The notes under the pieces: model-generated
What the model was told of the DNA's origin: nothing
The model's input: only the letters and a program-made list of their open reading frames with translations
Database searches by the model: none
Source of the DNA: Apostichopus parvimensis
Taxonomy: Eukaryota > Echinodermata > Holothuroidea > Aspidochirotida > Stichopodidae
Assembly: GCA_000934455.1 (NCBI GenBank)
Contig: KN887560.1
Coordinates: forward strand, 24,630-53,580
Reading direction: 5' to 3'
Length of the DNA stretch: 28,951 bases
Part shown: positions 1 through 12,800 of the stretch, in pieces
Position numbering within the stretch: position 1 is the first letter of the stretch
Layout of the letters: each line of letters opens with the position of its first letter
Program-made: the position numbers and the translations under genes

Positions 1-770
1 CCCCCACACTGCTCAAGGAGGATTTGATAAATGAGTAACAAAATGGAAACAGATTAGATGTGTTGTAACATTTACAAAGATTTTTTTCTTTATTGAAGTT
101 GGTATAACAAAACAGCACTTACTGAACATATAAAGTGTTCTTAATGTATGAAACTTAACACATCTCTTTGCATCCGATCAGCTAGTTCAAAGTAAAATTG
201 GAGTTTGTTATACATGTTAGACTGCAGAAAATAGATGGCAGTATTACAGTACTCTGAAAGTTTTTGTTTTTTTTCAAATGGAGATCATATGCAGTTATTG
301 AGATTCTTGAAGGTTACAAAGTTAGGTGATGTTCATTTCATAAGAGACAAAATGTACAAGGGTGAGTTGTTGCTATGCTAATCACAAGTAGCCAAAGTAT
401 ATCCCATACTAGTCTTTGTATACATGTATAAGCACTACATTAAATATTCCCAGTTCCCACAAGCCTCCATGAGTGGCAGTATTGTTGAAATTAAGAAGCA
501 TCTTCATCATGAAATGCCATTAGTTCATTAGTTTGCCATTAGTTTGCCATTAGTTTGTGTATATGCTGTTCTTTGCTGGAACTGATTAAGAGAGAAAGCA
601 GGATAAAAATTACTATAAAACACTAAAAACAGGCCTGATCATTCTTGCAGTATTCGACAGTCTGATACTGTGATAACTTTTCCTGGCCGGTTTTAAGTAT
701 ACCAGTGTACCATGTAACCAGGACAATTCCTCATAGTTAAGAATGTCCTAGACATTCAGTGTATGCATAC
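1..770. other. Intron after the last visible exon
   Basis: No exon, RNA gene or open frame of note was seen on either strand. It holds an 11-bp tandem repeat near 516-557. On the minus strand a GAGCAG just before the window edge (about base 8) could be the next acceptor, but only a few bases follow. Confidence 0.5.
516..557. repeat. Short tandem repeat, 11-bp unit
   Basis: The unit GCCATTAGTTT occurs in nearly four steps, with one interrupted copy (GCCATTAGTTCATTAGTTT) and two perfect ones. It is a small intronic microsatellite with no evident function. Confidence 0.8.
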
Positions 771-847
771 CTTCAGCAAAGTGCCGTCCAGGCAGAACGT
801 TAGGTTGTAGCTTGTTTCACTGACAGAGAACGGCCTCCTGCCATTGG
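771..847 (-). CDS. Exon 26: possible start of a divergent second phosphatase domain
   Basis: A 77-nt exon with acceptor ATGACAG and donor GTATGC, phase 1 in and phase 0 out, residues 1244-1269: [20 protein letters not shown], then DGTLLK. The pattern R-x-F-x-V, then F-x-x-DG can be laid over the KNRF-x-x-V, then L-x-x-x-DG start of D2 domains. The match is loose and the rest lies outside the window. It could equally be a diverged C-terminal tail. Confidence 0.7.
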
Positions 848-3800
848 CTGTCATAACAAAACACAAAATACAAAGTGATACAAATATATAGCCAGGGGGG
901 TAGCCAGTATGCAGCACTGTAGGCCCAGGCCTACACTTTTTTTGGCCAAGTTATCTTTTTTTTAAAAACACCCATAATTCTATATTAATATTTTAACTTG
1001 TTTGTTTTTGGGTTTAAAAGTGATATTGAATGAGGTGTCTCAAGGTAGCAAGAGGCCAGGGAACTAGAATGAACACTTGGGAAAGGCCGTTTCTGGCCAT
1101 CTGGGGGGTTTGTAAAACCGATGGTGGTGCTCCGCTTTAATAGAAAGTCCTGCCTACAACTTTGAAAATCCTGGCTACGCCCCCATAGCAATAATCAAAT
1201 ACATGTTGAAATTTAACTAACTTTCAGATAGAATTTTTCCAAATTGATTGGCACCAAGTTCACTTTAAGATGCAGAATGGTTTACAGTACTGCTTACCTT
1301 GTTTCTTGAGATAATCAATGTATACCATTTCTTCTTTCTCCAAGACTTGCAAAAGCTGCAGGTGACATTAATTATTCACATAGAATTAATAGGGGAAGTA
1401 AAAAAGTTGCATCTCTTCATAAAGTATCAATGTATGTGTCCCTGCAAAATTGTGAACAAGGAGATTGATATAAATTCATCAATATCATGCAGATATTTTA
1501 CAAGCCATCAACCTGATGGTTAAATGTGTGTAAATAAAACTCAATTAAAAAAATAAAGCTGCCATTTTTGGGATACACAACAAGTTTTGTGTCACTATAG
1601 TCTCTATGTATACTTTGTAATGAATATTTAAAGAAAAAATGGTAAAAAATCGGTTTCAATATTGTGCTCGAAGTGAACATCTTGACATGCATACTTTATA
1701 TCCCCTTGAAAAGGAACAGTTGATCCTTTCCTTCTCCTACGTACCTCATATTCCTTCTTTGGCGCCTCCTGATTGAGGTCTTCTGCGAAGTGCGTCATCT
1801 TCTGTTTGGTCGTTACTGTTTGATTGGTAAGGTAGGCTTCCACCAGGCATTTGTAAAGGTATACATACTGCTTCTATAAGGGGGGGGGGGGCAAGAGATT
1901 TGGGTAAATCTGATATCTTGGTATCATAATAATTTAATCATATATATATATTTATATAGCACTTCACAAAAAAGAATATCTCAAAACACTTTACACAGGA
2001 CTATAGTAAAATCTTAAGAATTACAAATATAAGATACAGAGTAATTAACGGAATAATAGTCAAAGCAACATCATAAAATAAATGAATAGCAAATCAATCA
2101 ATGGATTAACAAAACTAATAAAGATCAGGTTAAGATAAATAAATACAAAATGTGACTTGCACATTTCCTTCATTACATCAAAAAGATAGAATTACAGAAA
2201 TTCCATGACACACTGTAGGTATAAATTAGTATGCAAACAGCCATAAATAAATGAATGAGTAAATGGAGAGTTAGTTTATTCCTTTTATCATTCATTGTTT
2301 ATACTTTATGTGTTTAAGTTTCTGATCCTAATTTCGTCACCTGGAAACATACCTACAAAGTAAATATCTGACCACTATAGCGACCTGACTTTGTGAAATG
2401 GTTTTGTAAAAGTTTATGCTATTTGTTTGATGCCTATCAATTTGTAACCTAACATTTCTTGTAATCTATGAGAGTATTTTACTTCAGTGGTATTTGAAAA
2501 CAATATTTACTGCAGCTCACCCATGTCTGTACCATGTTGATACGGCTTTCTCTCAACGTCTCCACAAAGTTAAAGACATTTACATATTCCTCTGTAAAAA
2601 TAACATCCAGTAGACTGTATAGGGCAATGAATGTACCTGTTCTGCCAACACCAGCACTAGAATTGAATAGAAGAGAAACACATGGAAAATGAATGCTTTA
2701 AATGTTAACTCTCTATTAATGCAAGTAGGAAGATAGCTTGGATACTTGAAAGAAATATAGAGGATATCAAGTATAGAAAAACATTTGAAATGCCAACATT
2801 CAGAAGTTTTTATTGTAAGGTTGGACTATTATATATTGGTGATTTAACTTTGGCATACCAAGAAATGGTATTTTATCCCACAGAATAAAACATCATTCAA
2901 ATGTTGGTACAATAACCTTGAAATTCAACAAAGTTGCTTCCATGACATTTTAAGTTATAGCAAGGTCAGCGACAATCATAAATGAATTTGGAATTGATGC
3001 CAAAAACATTATCTTGAAACAAGCTGACATACATATTCAATGCAAAATGATTAAAATATATCCTGAGAAAGCAACAATAAAGAGGAAAATTGAAATTATT
3101 ATCATAAATTATAAGATGTAATACTAGCTACTGTAGGTTATGCTCTTTAGCTTTCAATGCCATAAATGTACTAACTTACGAACCTGTAAGTTAGTACTTC
3201 GTGGATAGTGTATTGTAATATAGATGCTATTTGGTGCAAAATTTATCTTTTACTTACTAATGCAACCCCATTCTTTTGATATATACTAAAGACTCTAAAA
3301 CAGGTGGGTAAGATCCCTTTCAGATGTTTTCTGTTTTTTTATTACTATTGATTTACAGTATGAACTGTTTAAATATTTGCCTTGTTCAAAGAGAAATCTC
3401 TTATATTTATTTTGTCAATATCTTGGAACAAATTGTTTACCTTCATTGTTAAAGCAGTCCATTTAAGCTGGGTTTTTTTTTTAATGTTTTTTTCTGGCTG
3501 ATTTCCTATTATCTGGTGTGAATATATAAGAAACAGTTTAAAGAAAGCACATAACCTAGATTACTTTGGTCCAATAAAGTTGCACAAGGACAGATGAAAT
3601 TATACGTGCAAGATTGATATGTAAATGAAATATAGCAAGCAACAAATTAAAATGAGGGACACGTAATTTTCTGCATTGGATTTGGTGGACTGAAACCACT
3701 TTACCTGAACAATCAAACTAGTTATGACCACATGTGCCTCTTAGTTGGACTGAGGGATAACCAATTATGTAAGAAACTTAAAGAAAGACCCGGCAACTTT

Positions 3801-6800
3801 CAGACAGAATCTCCTTTCCTCCATATTGCAAGCAAAAGTTTAACAGTATTAGTTTTGGGATTTTTATTATGGATATTAGCATCATCCATTGATACAGTCA
3901 ACACCAAAATGCTAATTAATTATTTTGCTCATTAGTAATTTTTTTAAAAGATAAATGTCTATTAACATGTTTTTTTCTCACCTGCAGTGGACTACCATTG
4001 GTGTTGTCTCTTCAGTACCATGCATCTGTTTGACATGTTGGGCGAATGTAATTAAAGGGGTTGGTTGCTTAGGGGTTCCCATGTCAGGCCAGGAGATGAA
4101 GTGAAATTGATGAACCACACGAGACTCTTCAAACTGCAAGGAAATGCACGAAGAAATAAGTTTCTTCAAAAGTGACATGTAAAATACCAAATATTATAAG
4201 CTGGAAGAGCAAAGGAATTATTGGCAACAGTAGAATCAGATTTGAACCTGCAACCTCCTGTTTACATTTCCCTGCAGTGCTCCATCAACCGAGGTTATGC
4301 ACACATTAAAGTTGCTTGTGGATCGATTTGATATGTAATTTGCATAGAACCATGGTGCTAAGTACAGATAGCTCCTAGATGATTTAAACTCTTAGACTCA
4401 TAGGAAGGCAGAATTTAATGCATCCTGACAATAATTGGTACAATTCATAGCAGACCAATGAAAGAAACTTTGATGAATAAAAACACTATTCTATCAGTTC
4501 ACCTAATTACCAAGTACTAACTAGAGACACTGCATTTGAACTACAGAGATTTTCATAGAACTAACGATTTGAACTACAGAGATTAAGTGTCATTGAAGCT
4601 GTGAGATATAGTACTATAGATTTGCTTGAAATACTGTTCCTATGTGTTCATACTTTTATATCATACCCACAGTCAGTCTGTACATTTGTTTTTGAATACA
4701 GATAAACACATGAGTTGATTAACTTGTGTCACATTTGTGTACCTCTCAGTAGTAAAATAATCGTCTTCAAAGGTTCCACTGTGTATTATGTGACAGTGTA
4801 CTGACAGTTTATATTCTTTCACATTACACAGTAGAACTTTTACTGCCACTATAGTTGGATCGAAAGTAAGGTGAAAGCTGTGAACCTGTTATTAAAGATA
4901 AGTTAATAGTAGTGCCACAGTACCGCACACTCTACTAGGTAGTCACACATCCAATTATCTGCAAAGGGAATACTTGAGAAAAATAATATCAAACATTTCA
5001 ACGTATTCATCAGCCAATAAACAACAGAGCAACCCCATTCATAACAGATTTGTCAGCTTTGCCAGTTGCAAATATTGGGGGGTCAATTTGGACAATTACA
5101 TATGAGTAATGCAAGTGCAAATAGCAGCGCCATGTATGAAGAAGGAAAAGCAAATTAAATCCAATAATTGAAACCCAGCTTCAATTAAGAATAAGGTGCT
5201 TCTAAATATCCATTTCTAGGTGGCACATAGAAGAATAGTTACATACATACATACTACCATCTGCCATCTCATCTGATAGCCTAACGTGAGGACTTATCTG
5301 ACCCTGAAAGAGGACAATTAAAAATTGGTCATCTCACATTTCTTCTGATCATCACATTCCTTTGATACCAAAATACAGTTTGAGTATATTTTTACCACAC
5401 AAACTGATGAGATTGTACAACCACCAATTACCATGAGGTGAACAGTTGCAAACATTTGAAATATTAGCTTGGCTAGATGTAAAAGTTGATTTCATACAAC
5501 AATGGTTGTTTCTTTCACTTTGAAATCAAATGAACTTGATGGGCGATAAGATAATCATTATTATATACATTACTGCAGTTTAAAATATCAAATTTCAGTT
5601 CCAAGGTGATATCAAAAGTGTTCCATTTCTTAGTCCTCCATATGCATACAGTAAGAATCACCAGATCAGGAGATCAGGAGCACGGTTACTCACTTTCACA
5701 ACTAACAGTTTTCTGATGACATAATCTGCAAATTCAGTACTTTCTTGCCAGGTTACTTGGACATATCCAAATTTCTGACTGGATCCAACTTTGTTGGGCC
5801 AGTACTGCAAGCATCGATCCTATGGTTAGAAAAAAAAAACATATGAGTATATATAAACATAATCTGGCAAGAAAGCAAGAAGATATGTCACATAACAGAA
5901 GAAACATTAGGATATTCTTAAGCACATATTCTCATTCCGAAACAATTGGTATGAAATTCTAAACTATGTTTATTTTGGTGAAAGAAAAGTACTCTACTGC
6001 ATATAGTAGTAAAACTTTCTTTTAAACATTTGCTTCAATATGATATTTGTTCTACTCAATTATAACACCAATATAATGTCTTTTAATTCTTTCAAAGTCA
6101 GACAAATATTCATCTCATCTGCAAATGAAAATATGTTTGAAAACCTTGCTACAGTATGTCACCATATTCAGTCTGTCTGGCTACCAATGAAAACTAGATT
6201 TCATTGTAATACAGGGACTTTAAATGTTTCCATAATACTTTAATTTTTTTCTCTACTTGACATTTTATTGTTAAGATATTGTTTTGAATTGTATTACACA
6301 ATGAAGATAGTTATGCACAGGCAGATTAATACCATTAGCTGTGTGAAAAACCATTACATCATATTTAACAGTCACCACTTAATGCACTAATTAAGTAGTA
6401 GTGTGTGCCAAAGACTGGCAAAGGTCATATTTAAGGAGTATTCCACAATTAATACTACCCTTTTTTAAACTTAAATTGCATGAGTTTTAAGATTAACACA
6501 GTATCCATGGCCTTTGAGCATATAAAGGTCATGAACTAGACAAGATTTTAGTTCCTTCATTGAAGTGTCACGTCTTTGTATTGTTAGTAAGTGTCAACAC
6601 CACAACAAATACTTCACACCTTAAAGCTCCATTGTAAGTTGCTGACAATGCAACAGCGCCTGATTGCTTCTTTAGAAATCGTTTTCAATAGGAGAATTCC
6701 CCAACAAAGTAAATATTTACTTTTTAAGTGGCAAAATTGTGATGATCATGATGACGCTGCTACGAAGGGACGAAAAAAAAGTATCAGTTACCTTTCCTTT

Positions 6801-9800
6801 CTCAATCAGGTTTGTTACCATAACAATTGTGGAGACATTTTTAGACCACACCATTCTCCAAAAATCATTTAATGAAGCTGTATTTGGACCTGTAAGGTGT
6901 ACAGTAAGAGGACAATATAAATGTGTAAATAGTTGGTGACTGCCATCATAAATTTCATACACAGCTGAGTCATACTGAGTGCAAAGATCCTTCCTCCATC
7001 CTTCTATGACCTTCTTGTTACTTGTAGAGAACAGTTTTGATATATGAAGTGATATTACCCATTCATGCCATATTATATGTAAACACAACAGAGTTCATGA
7101 GATCCCACTTCCAAGATAAATAGATGAGCACAATGTAATTCTATAAACATGCCGGGATACTACTTAGAAGATTTAAGAAATAACTTTGAAGCTAAAATCT
7201 CAAATGCATCATACTGTAGCTTATATATTAAGGAAGGATTGCAGGGTGGTGTAAATATTAGCCGGTGCAACAAAGATGATTGCATGTCAAGTGGTTCTGG
7301 TGTTTCTTTGATTTCACTCAGCTGTAATCCTCATGTCTTACCTTGAGCAGCGATAAATAGCTTCTTCTCATCAGGAGTCTAAGGGGACAAAACAGAAGAC
7401 CAAATACTTAAATTAAACTTTACAAAAACTAGCAGAAGACTCGTGATAAGGAGCAAAGAAATGCACAATGTGAAAGATCAGTCCCAGATGTTAAAGTGAA
7501 CAGCTGAAGTCATCTCTTACTTTACATTACCACTTGGTACTAACTTTTCTAAAATTGTAGATGGTTCTCTAATCAACATATCCATATTGGTTTCAATTTT
7601 ATTTCACAGTGCTGACTATGAAATCAGTACAAGTCTTTACAAGTTCATGTTGACTACATATTACTATAAGAAAAATAGGAACACACTATGACTATTTAAA
7701 TTTGCATGATTTTACAAACACCCCATGAATTTTTTTCCACAGCTGCTACAAATCAAGTACTGTGCTCTGTACTAGCCAATATAATTGTTATATGGGCACA
7801 TATGCTATGTACAAATTTATTTTTTAAAGAATTCAAAGTACTAACTATCGATGAGTTGATATAAACTGGGATATGTATATTTATAAGCTATTTGAACTAT
7901 TATCACAAATTTCATTTTTAAGCATGCCTTAATTCTACCAGATTCTAGGGATTTCCTACAATGTTATATTTGCTGTGGCAAGTAAAACATGCCCCACACT
8001 AGTAAAGTCTTCATCATGTTATAAATATACACAACTATCTAATCATTCCTTACAGCATTTGATGCTTTAGATTGTTGTATACATGTCTGGGCCCTGGATC
8101 CTTGTCTCCCAATGATAGATCCACTCCTGCTTCTACAAAATGCATTTTGAAATTTCAACTACTAGAAAATATAGTATATAAATCACATTTTGCACATACT
8201 TGCTTGTATATGACAAATCGTGTTTGTCTGTCTTCTACTTTATAATGTTATGTATCATATAAAAAAAAAGTAGCCAATCCTGAAAAGTTAAAATATCATA
8301 TCTCATGAAATGTCATGCCCCTCCCTTACCATTATGTGGGAAGCATTGTAGTAATCCGAGTGCTCGTCTTCAGCAATTGTTTTCAAAATGACTCGACTAT
8401 GATCATCTAAAGGGTAGGGAGAAATTACGGTAGAATTTTTTAATAACCATTTTACCCTAAACTCTGCTTTAATATTTTTCTTTTTTTTACTGCACATTTT
8501 CACGTCCGTTTTAGTATCAGTTGCAGTCCTGTACTATGTATGGTTTTTCTTATTCTAACTATAATATAAACAATATCATGTTTGTACTAAAAGGTTTGCA
8601 ATTGGTATTTGTAGACTTTTAATAATAATGAATTATTAAATTAAACTCTCGATAATGAATATGATCTATTTTTCATTTATTTATTCACTTTTTTGGTAAA
8701 GGGAGGAAATAATGCATGCCTTACATGTGTACATGTTTCTGAATCTATTTTTCTGTTTGTTTTCATTCTTCTCACCAACAGTCCAGGGATACTGTTTACT
8801 GGATTTGAGCAGCTGTTAAATGAATAAAATATGGAGAGTAGTAACATGGATCTTTTGAATTACCAACCGTTTATGTATGTACATAAGAAAACTGCGGTGA
8901 CCATGTAGAATGCTTTTATTCCCCCTTCCCACATTTTTTATTGACAAAGGAATTTTCATTGAGGGAATGTAGCAAAAGTCTCCATTTTGAAGGACATGTA
9001 TGAGAATGTCCAGGTAGGACACTTATACATTAAAACAATAATAATGGTGTTGGAAGGTAGTAACTTCCATTATGAGTAAAAATATTTATCCATCTTTGAA
9101 CTGACAGGATTGTCCATAGAAGTGATGTACTGTAGTCATTACTTAGGATAAATCAATTAATGAAAGCTAAAGCCCTTATATGTCACGCAATAATAATTCA
9201 CTATTAGTCACATCATGTGTCATTAATGATCATTTAAATTTTATGCAGCAGTAGCAATAAGATTGTAACATGTTCACTCACTGAGAACTCCTGTTCAAGC
9301 CTGCCCTCTTGAAGATTATGATTAACATACTGATGCAGGCTATCCACCCTGACGGCGTCAGGCTTCTGCAGATTACCATGAACTTGATCCTTATCTTCCG
9401 AATTGCTTTCTTGAGTTTCTTCTCCCTCCTTAATCTCATCTTCTGATTCAGTTTCATCTCCCAGAGTTTTGACCGGAAACAGATCTTTTTCCTGGTTTGG
9501 TTTCACTACACTGCTTCCTACTGCTTGGTAAGCATTTTCTAACTCAAGAGTATCTATAAACAAAACAAAGTAGGAAACATACATTACCATTGAAGAGGAT
9601 TCAGTTCAGTACAGTAGCTAATATTGTTATACAAATAAAGTGCAATACTCTCTAACACCCAAATGAATATTAAGTTGTCAGGTAATCTTGAAACATCTAA
9701 TCCTGAGTTATATTCCCTCTCCTCATCTTTCAACCTCCAACTCCAAATCCCATCACTTTCCCATCTCACATTGGTATTAATTCGATCATTGTTTTTCTTT

Positions 9801-12800
9801 TCCAGTCTTTACTACCTCCCAACCTCCACATCCTCTCACTCCCTGTAACCCAGTGATTTTTATTATATTTTATCTATTTCCAGGCTAGTAAAGGATTTAA
9901 TTTCTTTGAAATGAAAGCTATTCAAAATTCTGTTTTGATAATGACCATATATTTTTTCAAAAGTTTGGCAATAAAATCAAGAATTTGTATTTACAGGGAA
10001 AGATTGTAAGAAATCAATCGTCATAGTAATGAGGACATATTTTTTATATCAAATTTATATCACAGTCATACTACAGGTATGTCGCAAGGTCAGACTTAAC
10101 AATTGATCACAAGGAAATAACACCTTCCTGTGTAGGAATCTAAGAAACAGCCATATATACCAAAGGTTATCTCTACACATGAATGGTTTTATAATTTACT
10201 TTTTGAAGGAAGTGTTTACCAATCTCTTTATACTGATATTTATAGTACTTATCTGTAAACATGACAAATACACAATTGCTTTTGTGATGAGAAATGCAGT
10301 TGTGTAGAACGGATTCCCCATACAGGCTTTTTCAAAGGTTTGAACAACACCATGAACAACCTGTTTGGTCGTAAGTAATGAGCAGGAAACTTTGCTTGTC
10401 ATCACACTTGAGTGCTTGCCTAGAGCTACAGTACCTGTCTGACAACACCTTTCTCATGAACTTCTGTAACTGCTGTTATTATATATGGGTAAAATGTCAC
10501 GTTCATGGTTATCGGTTCCTTCTTGATAGATATAGTACATCATTACTAAATGCATATATACTTTACAGAAATTTTAGGAAATGGTTGGAGAAAAATCTGT
10601 GGTTTTCGAGTTCGTCAAGTTTTCTGAAAACGACTCCTGTAGTTAAGCAGAACACGAGCAGACTCACTATGGGAAAAAATATGTTTCATCTCCATTTCAT
10701 TTAGTTCCCATATTATTCATTTCTGGTTTGAATTAGTAAGAGGTGATGCATGTCATTAAGTGTGTTTTTCATAGCTTTATTAAAGAAGTTAATGATGGGT
10801 TTTAAAGCTATATTTGGTAGCCAGTTCCTTCAACAGTGATAAATGTGGGTCTGTGTAGTGGTAGTGGAGGTTGAGGGGGTTGCATTTGGCAGGGATGAAC
10901 ACATATATAAGCAGGTTACACCCTGTTTACTCCAATAAAGAGACACATTTGTGTCTCAAATTTAATGAATGAATTGTTTTATGCAGCTTTAAAATAAATT
11001 ATTTACTGCTTGTTACACACTGTTTACTCCAATATGGACGATTGTTTGCCACGCAAATTTAATGAATGAATTATTTTATGCCGTTCAAAAAAAAATTGGT
11101 ACTATTCCGATTTAATTTATTTGTTAATCATACTCTTTTGTCCATGATTAACAGAAAAGTATCACGTTGAAGACTCACCTTCATTCTGGTTGTATCCCAC
11201 ATTTGCATGGCAATTTTGTTCCTCATCTCTAGTTAGCTTTCTCTTTCTGAAAACAAAGGTTTGGAAAGGAAATTTCATTGATTCTTCATTCAAGTGATAT
11301 TTTTGTTCTGAAGATACAGAACATGCCAAACAACAACAGAATTTTTATGAGAAAAGTAGATACTGACCTATACATAAGAACATCAACATACTGCTAAATA
11401 ATTAGATCCTCCATTGTAGCAGCTGATTGCAATTGGTTCAACAGTATAGTACTATTATTGCCTAGAATCTTATGTCTTCTTCTTCCCGATGTCTTACTTC
11501 ATGTTCTGTACTGATGTACAAATTCTTACGTTTGTATAGGTCTATACTGAAAAAAAATCTTGAGAACTTCAAGGGACATGATTTAATAAGTTTTGCACTT
11601 TTTCTTTTCCATGCAACAAAGGTACAACAAGTAAAGATAACAGTAGCATACACAGTGTGCTTTGTCTAAGATAATTCTGTAAAATGTTATTGGCAGGACA
11701 GAAATGAATGAATGAAACAAACTGAATCAGTGAAAACCAAAGACCTACCACACCTCTCATACTATTGGTAACTAGTCTAGCTTGCTTTGCATATAAGAAT
11801 CAGGGCTGTTACCATTTTTGACACTGACTGGTGGGGCTTCATTTCAATTTGAGCAAACTCAAGCCTTGTATCCTGATTTAACTGGTTCAAATCCCACTTT
11901 TCTTGCAAGCTCTTTTCCATTGTTTACAACTTCCCAGTCAGATTTTCATTGTTCATTTACTTACAGTATAACAAGAGAACTTCAAGGGGCCTTGTAGAGT
12001 ACATAAGTGAAATTGTTATGATAGGTCACTATGTATATATACAGATAAAAATATCTTGAGCATAAACAAGTTGAAGATAGGACAGGAGAAAAACAGGAAA
12101 AAGAAACAAGTTCTTGAATATTGGAAATGAACAAAATGTACTTGCTTAAGAAAGAAGGCAACCATATCAACTTTGCAAGAATATATAGGGCATATTTGTT
12201 GGTAAAAGTTACCTCATAACAATGAAAACTGCCACTCCAGACACGACCACAATAAATGCTATCAGAATTACTACGAGGATCACAACGCCTGAGTCTGTAC
12301 CACCCACTGTTGTGAGAAAACATGAAGAAATGTGCCAATACCATGCTATTCAATGCTATATTGTATTTAATTATGACTAGCAAGAAAAACAAAACATGGT
12401 TTCCTACATTTTTCATTCAGAAATATACTTATCTGAAACTCATATACAACAGTGATTTGTGACATGACTAAAATTTAGAGAATCACGAAATACAAATACT
12501 TAACTCATTTTCATTCTGATTTAACTGTGAAAAATTAAACTTAACAACTTTGGCTTGATAAACTGGTGATCTATGTACGAAGAGGCATTTATAACAGTAA
12601 ATATGACAATTGGAATATTTTGGGACCAACTACACTGCAACCTCATTCATGTTGGTTACTGGTTGTCTTACCACACAATGAAGTCAATTCCAATGTACCA
12701 GTTGATTTGTTTACTCAATCAGTTGTACAAAACATAACAACTACTGTACCTCCTAAAGAGTGATAATGTCAAAACAGGAGCATACTCTACAAAATGCCCC

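Noticed and set aside
1308-1523. Plus-strand open frames overlapping exon 25 and others across the window
   Set aside because: They are shadows of the minus-strand exons or chance frames in introns, with no domains and no splice context.
4225-4302. Functional tRNA gene
   Set aside because: The B box is good but the acceptor stem does not pair and the anticodon arm has extra bases. A SINE relic is more likely.
5694-5804. Exon 21 starting at TTGCAG just before TACTGG
   Set aside because: It also keeps phase but loses DRCLQ. The acceptor CCATAG 15 bases upstream gives the conserved C-x-QYWP motif directly after exon 20.
6591-6939. Plus-strand frames of 66-93 codons over exon 20
   Set aside because: They overlap the DFWRMVW exon on the other strand, which has clear phosphatase motifs and phase-matched borders.
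8770-8812. Shorter exon 17 ending at GTGAGA
   Set aside because: It keeps phase but deletes the KNRF motif. The longer exon ending at GTAAGG also keeps phase and completes phosphatase motif 1.
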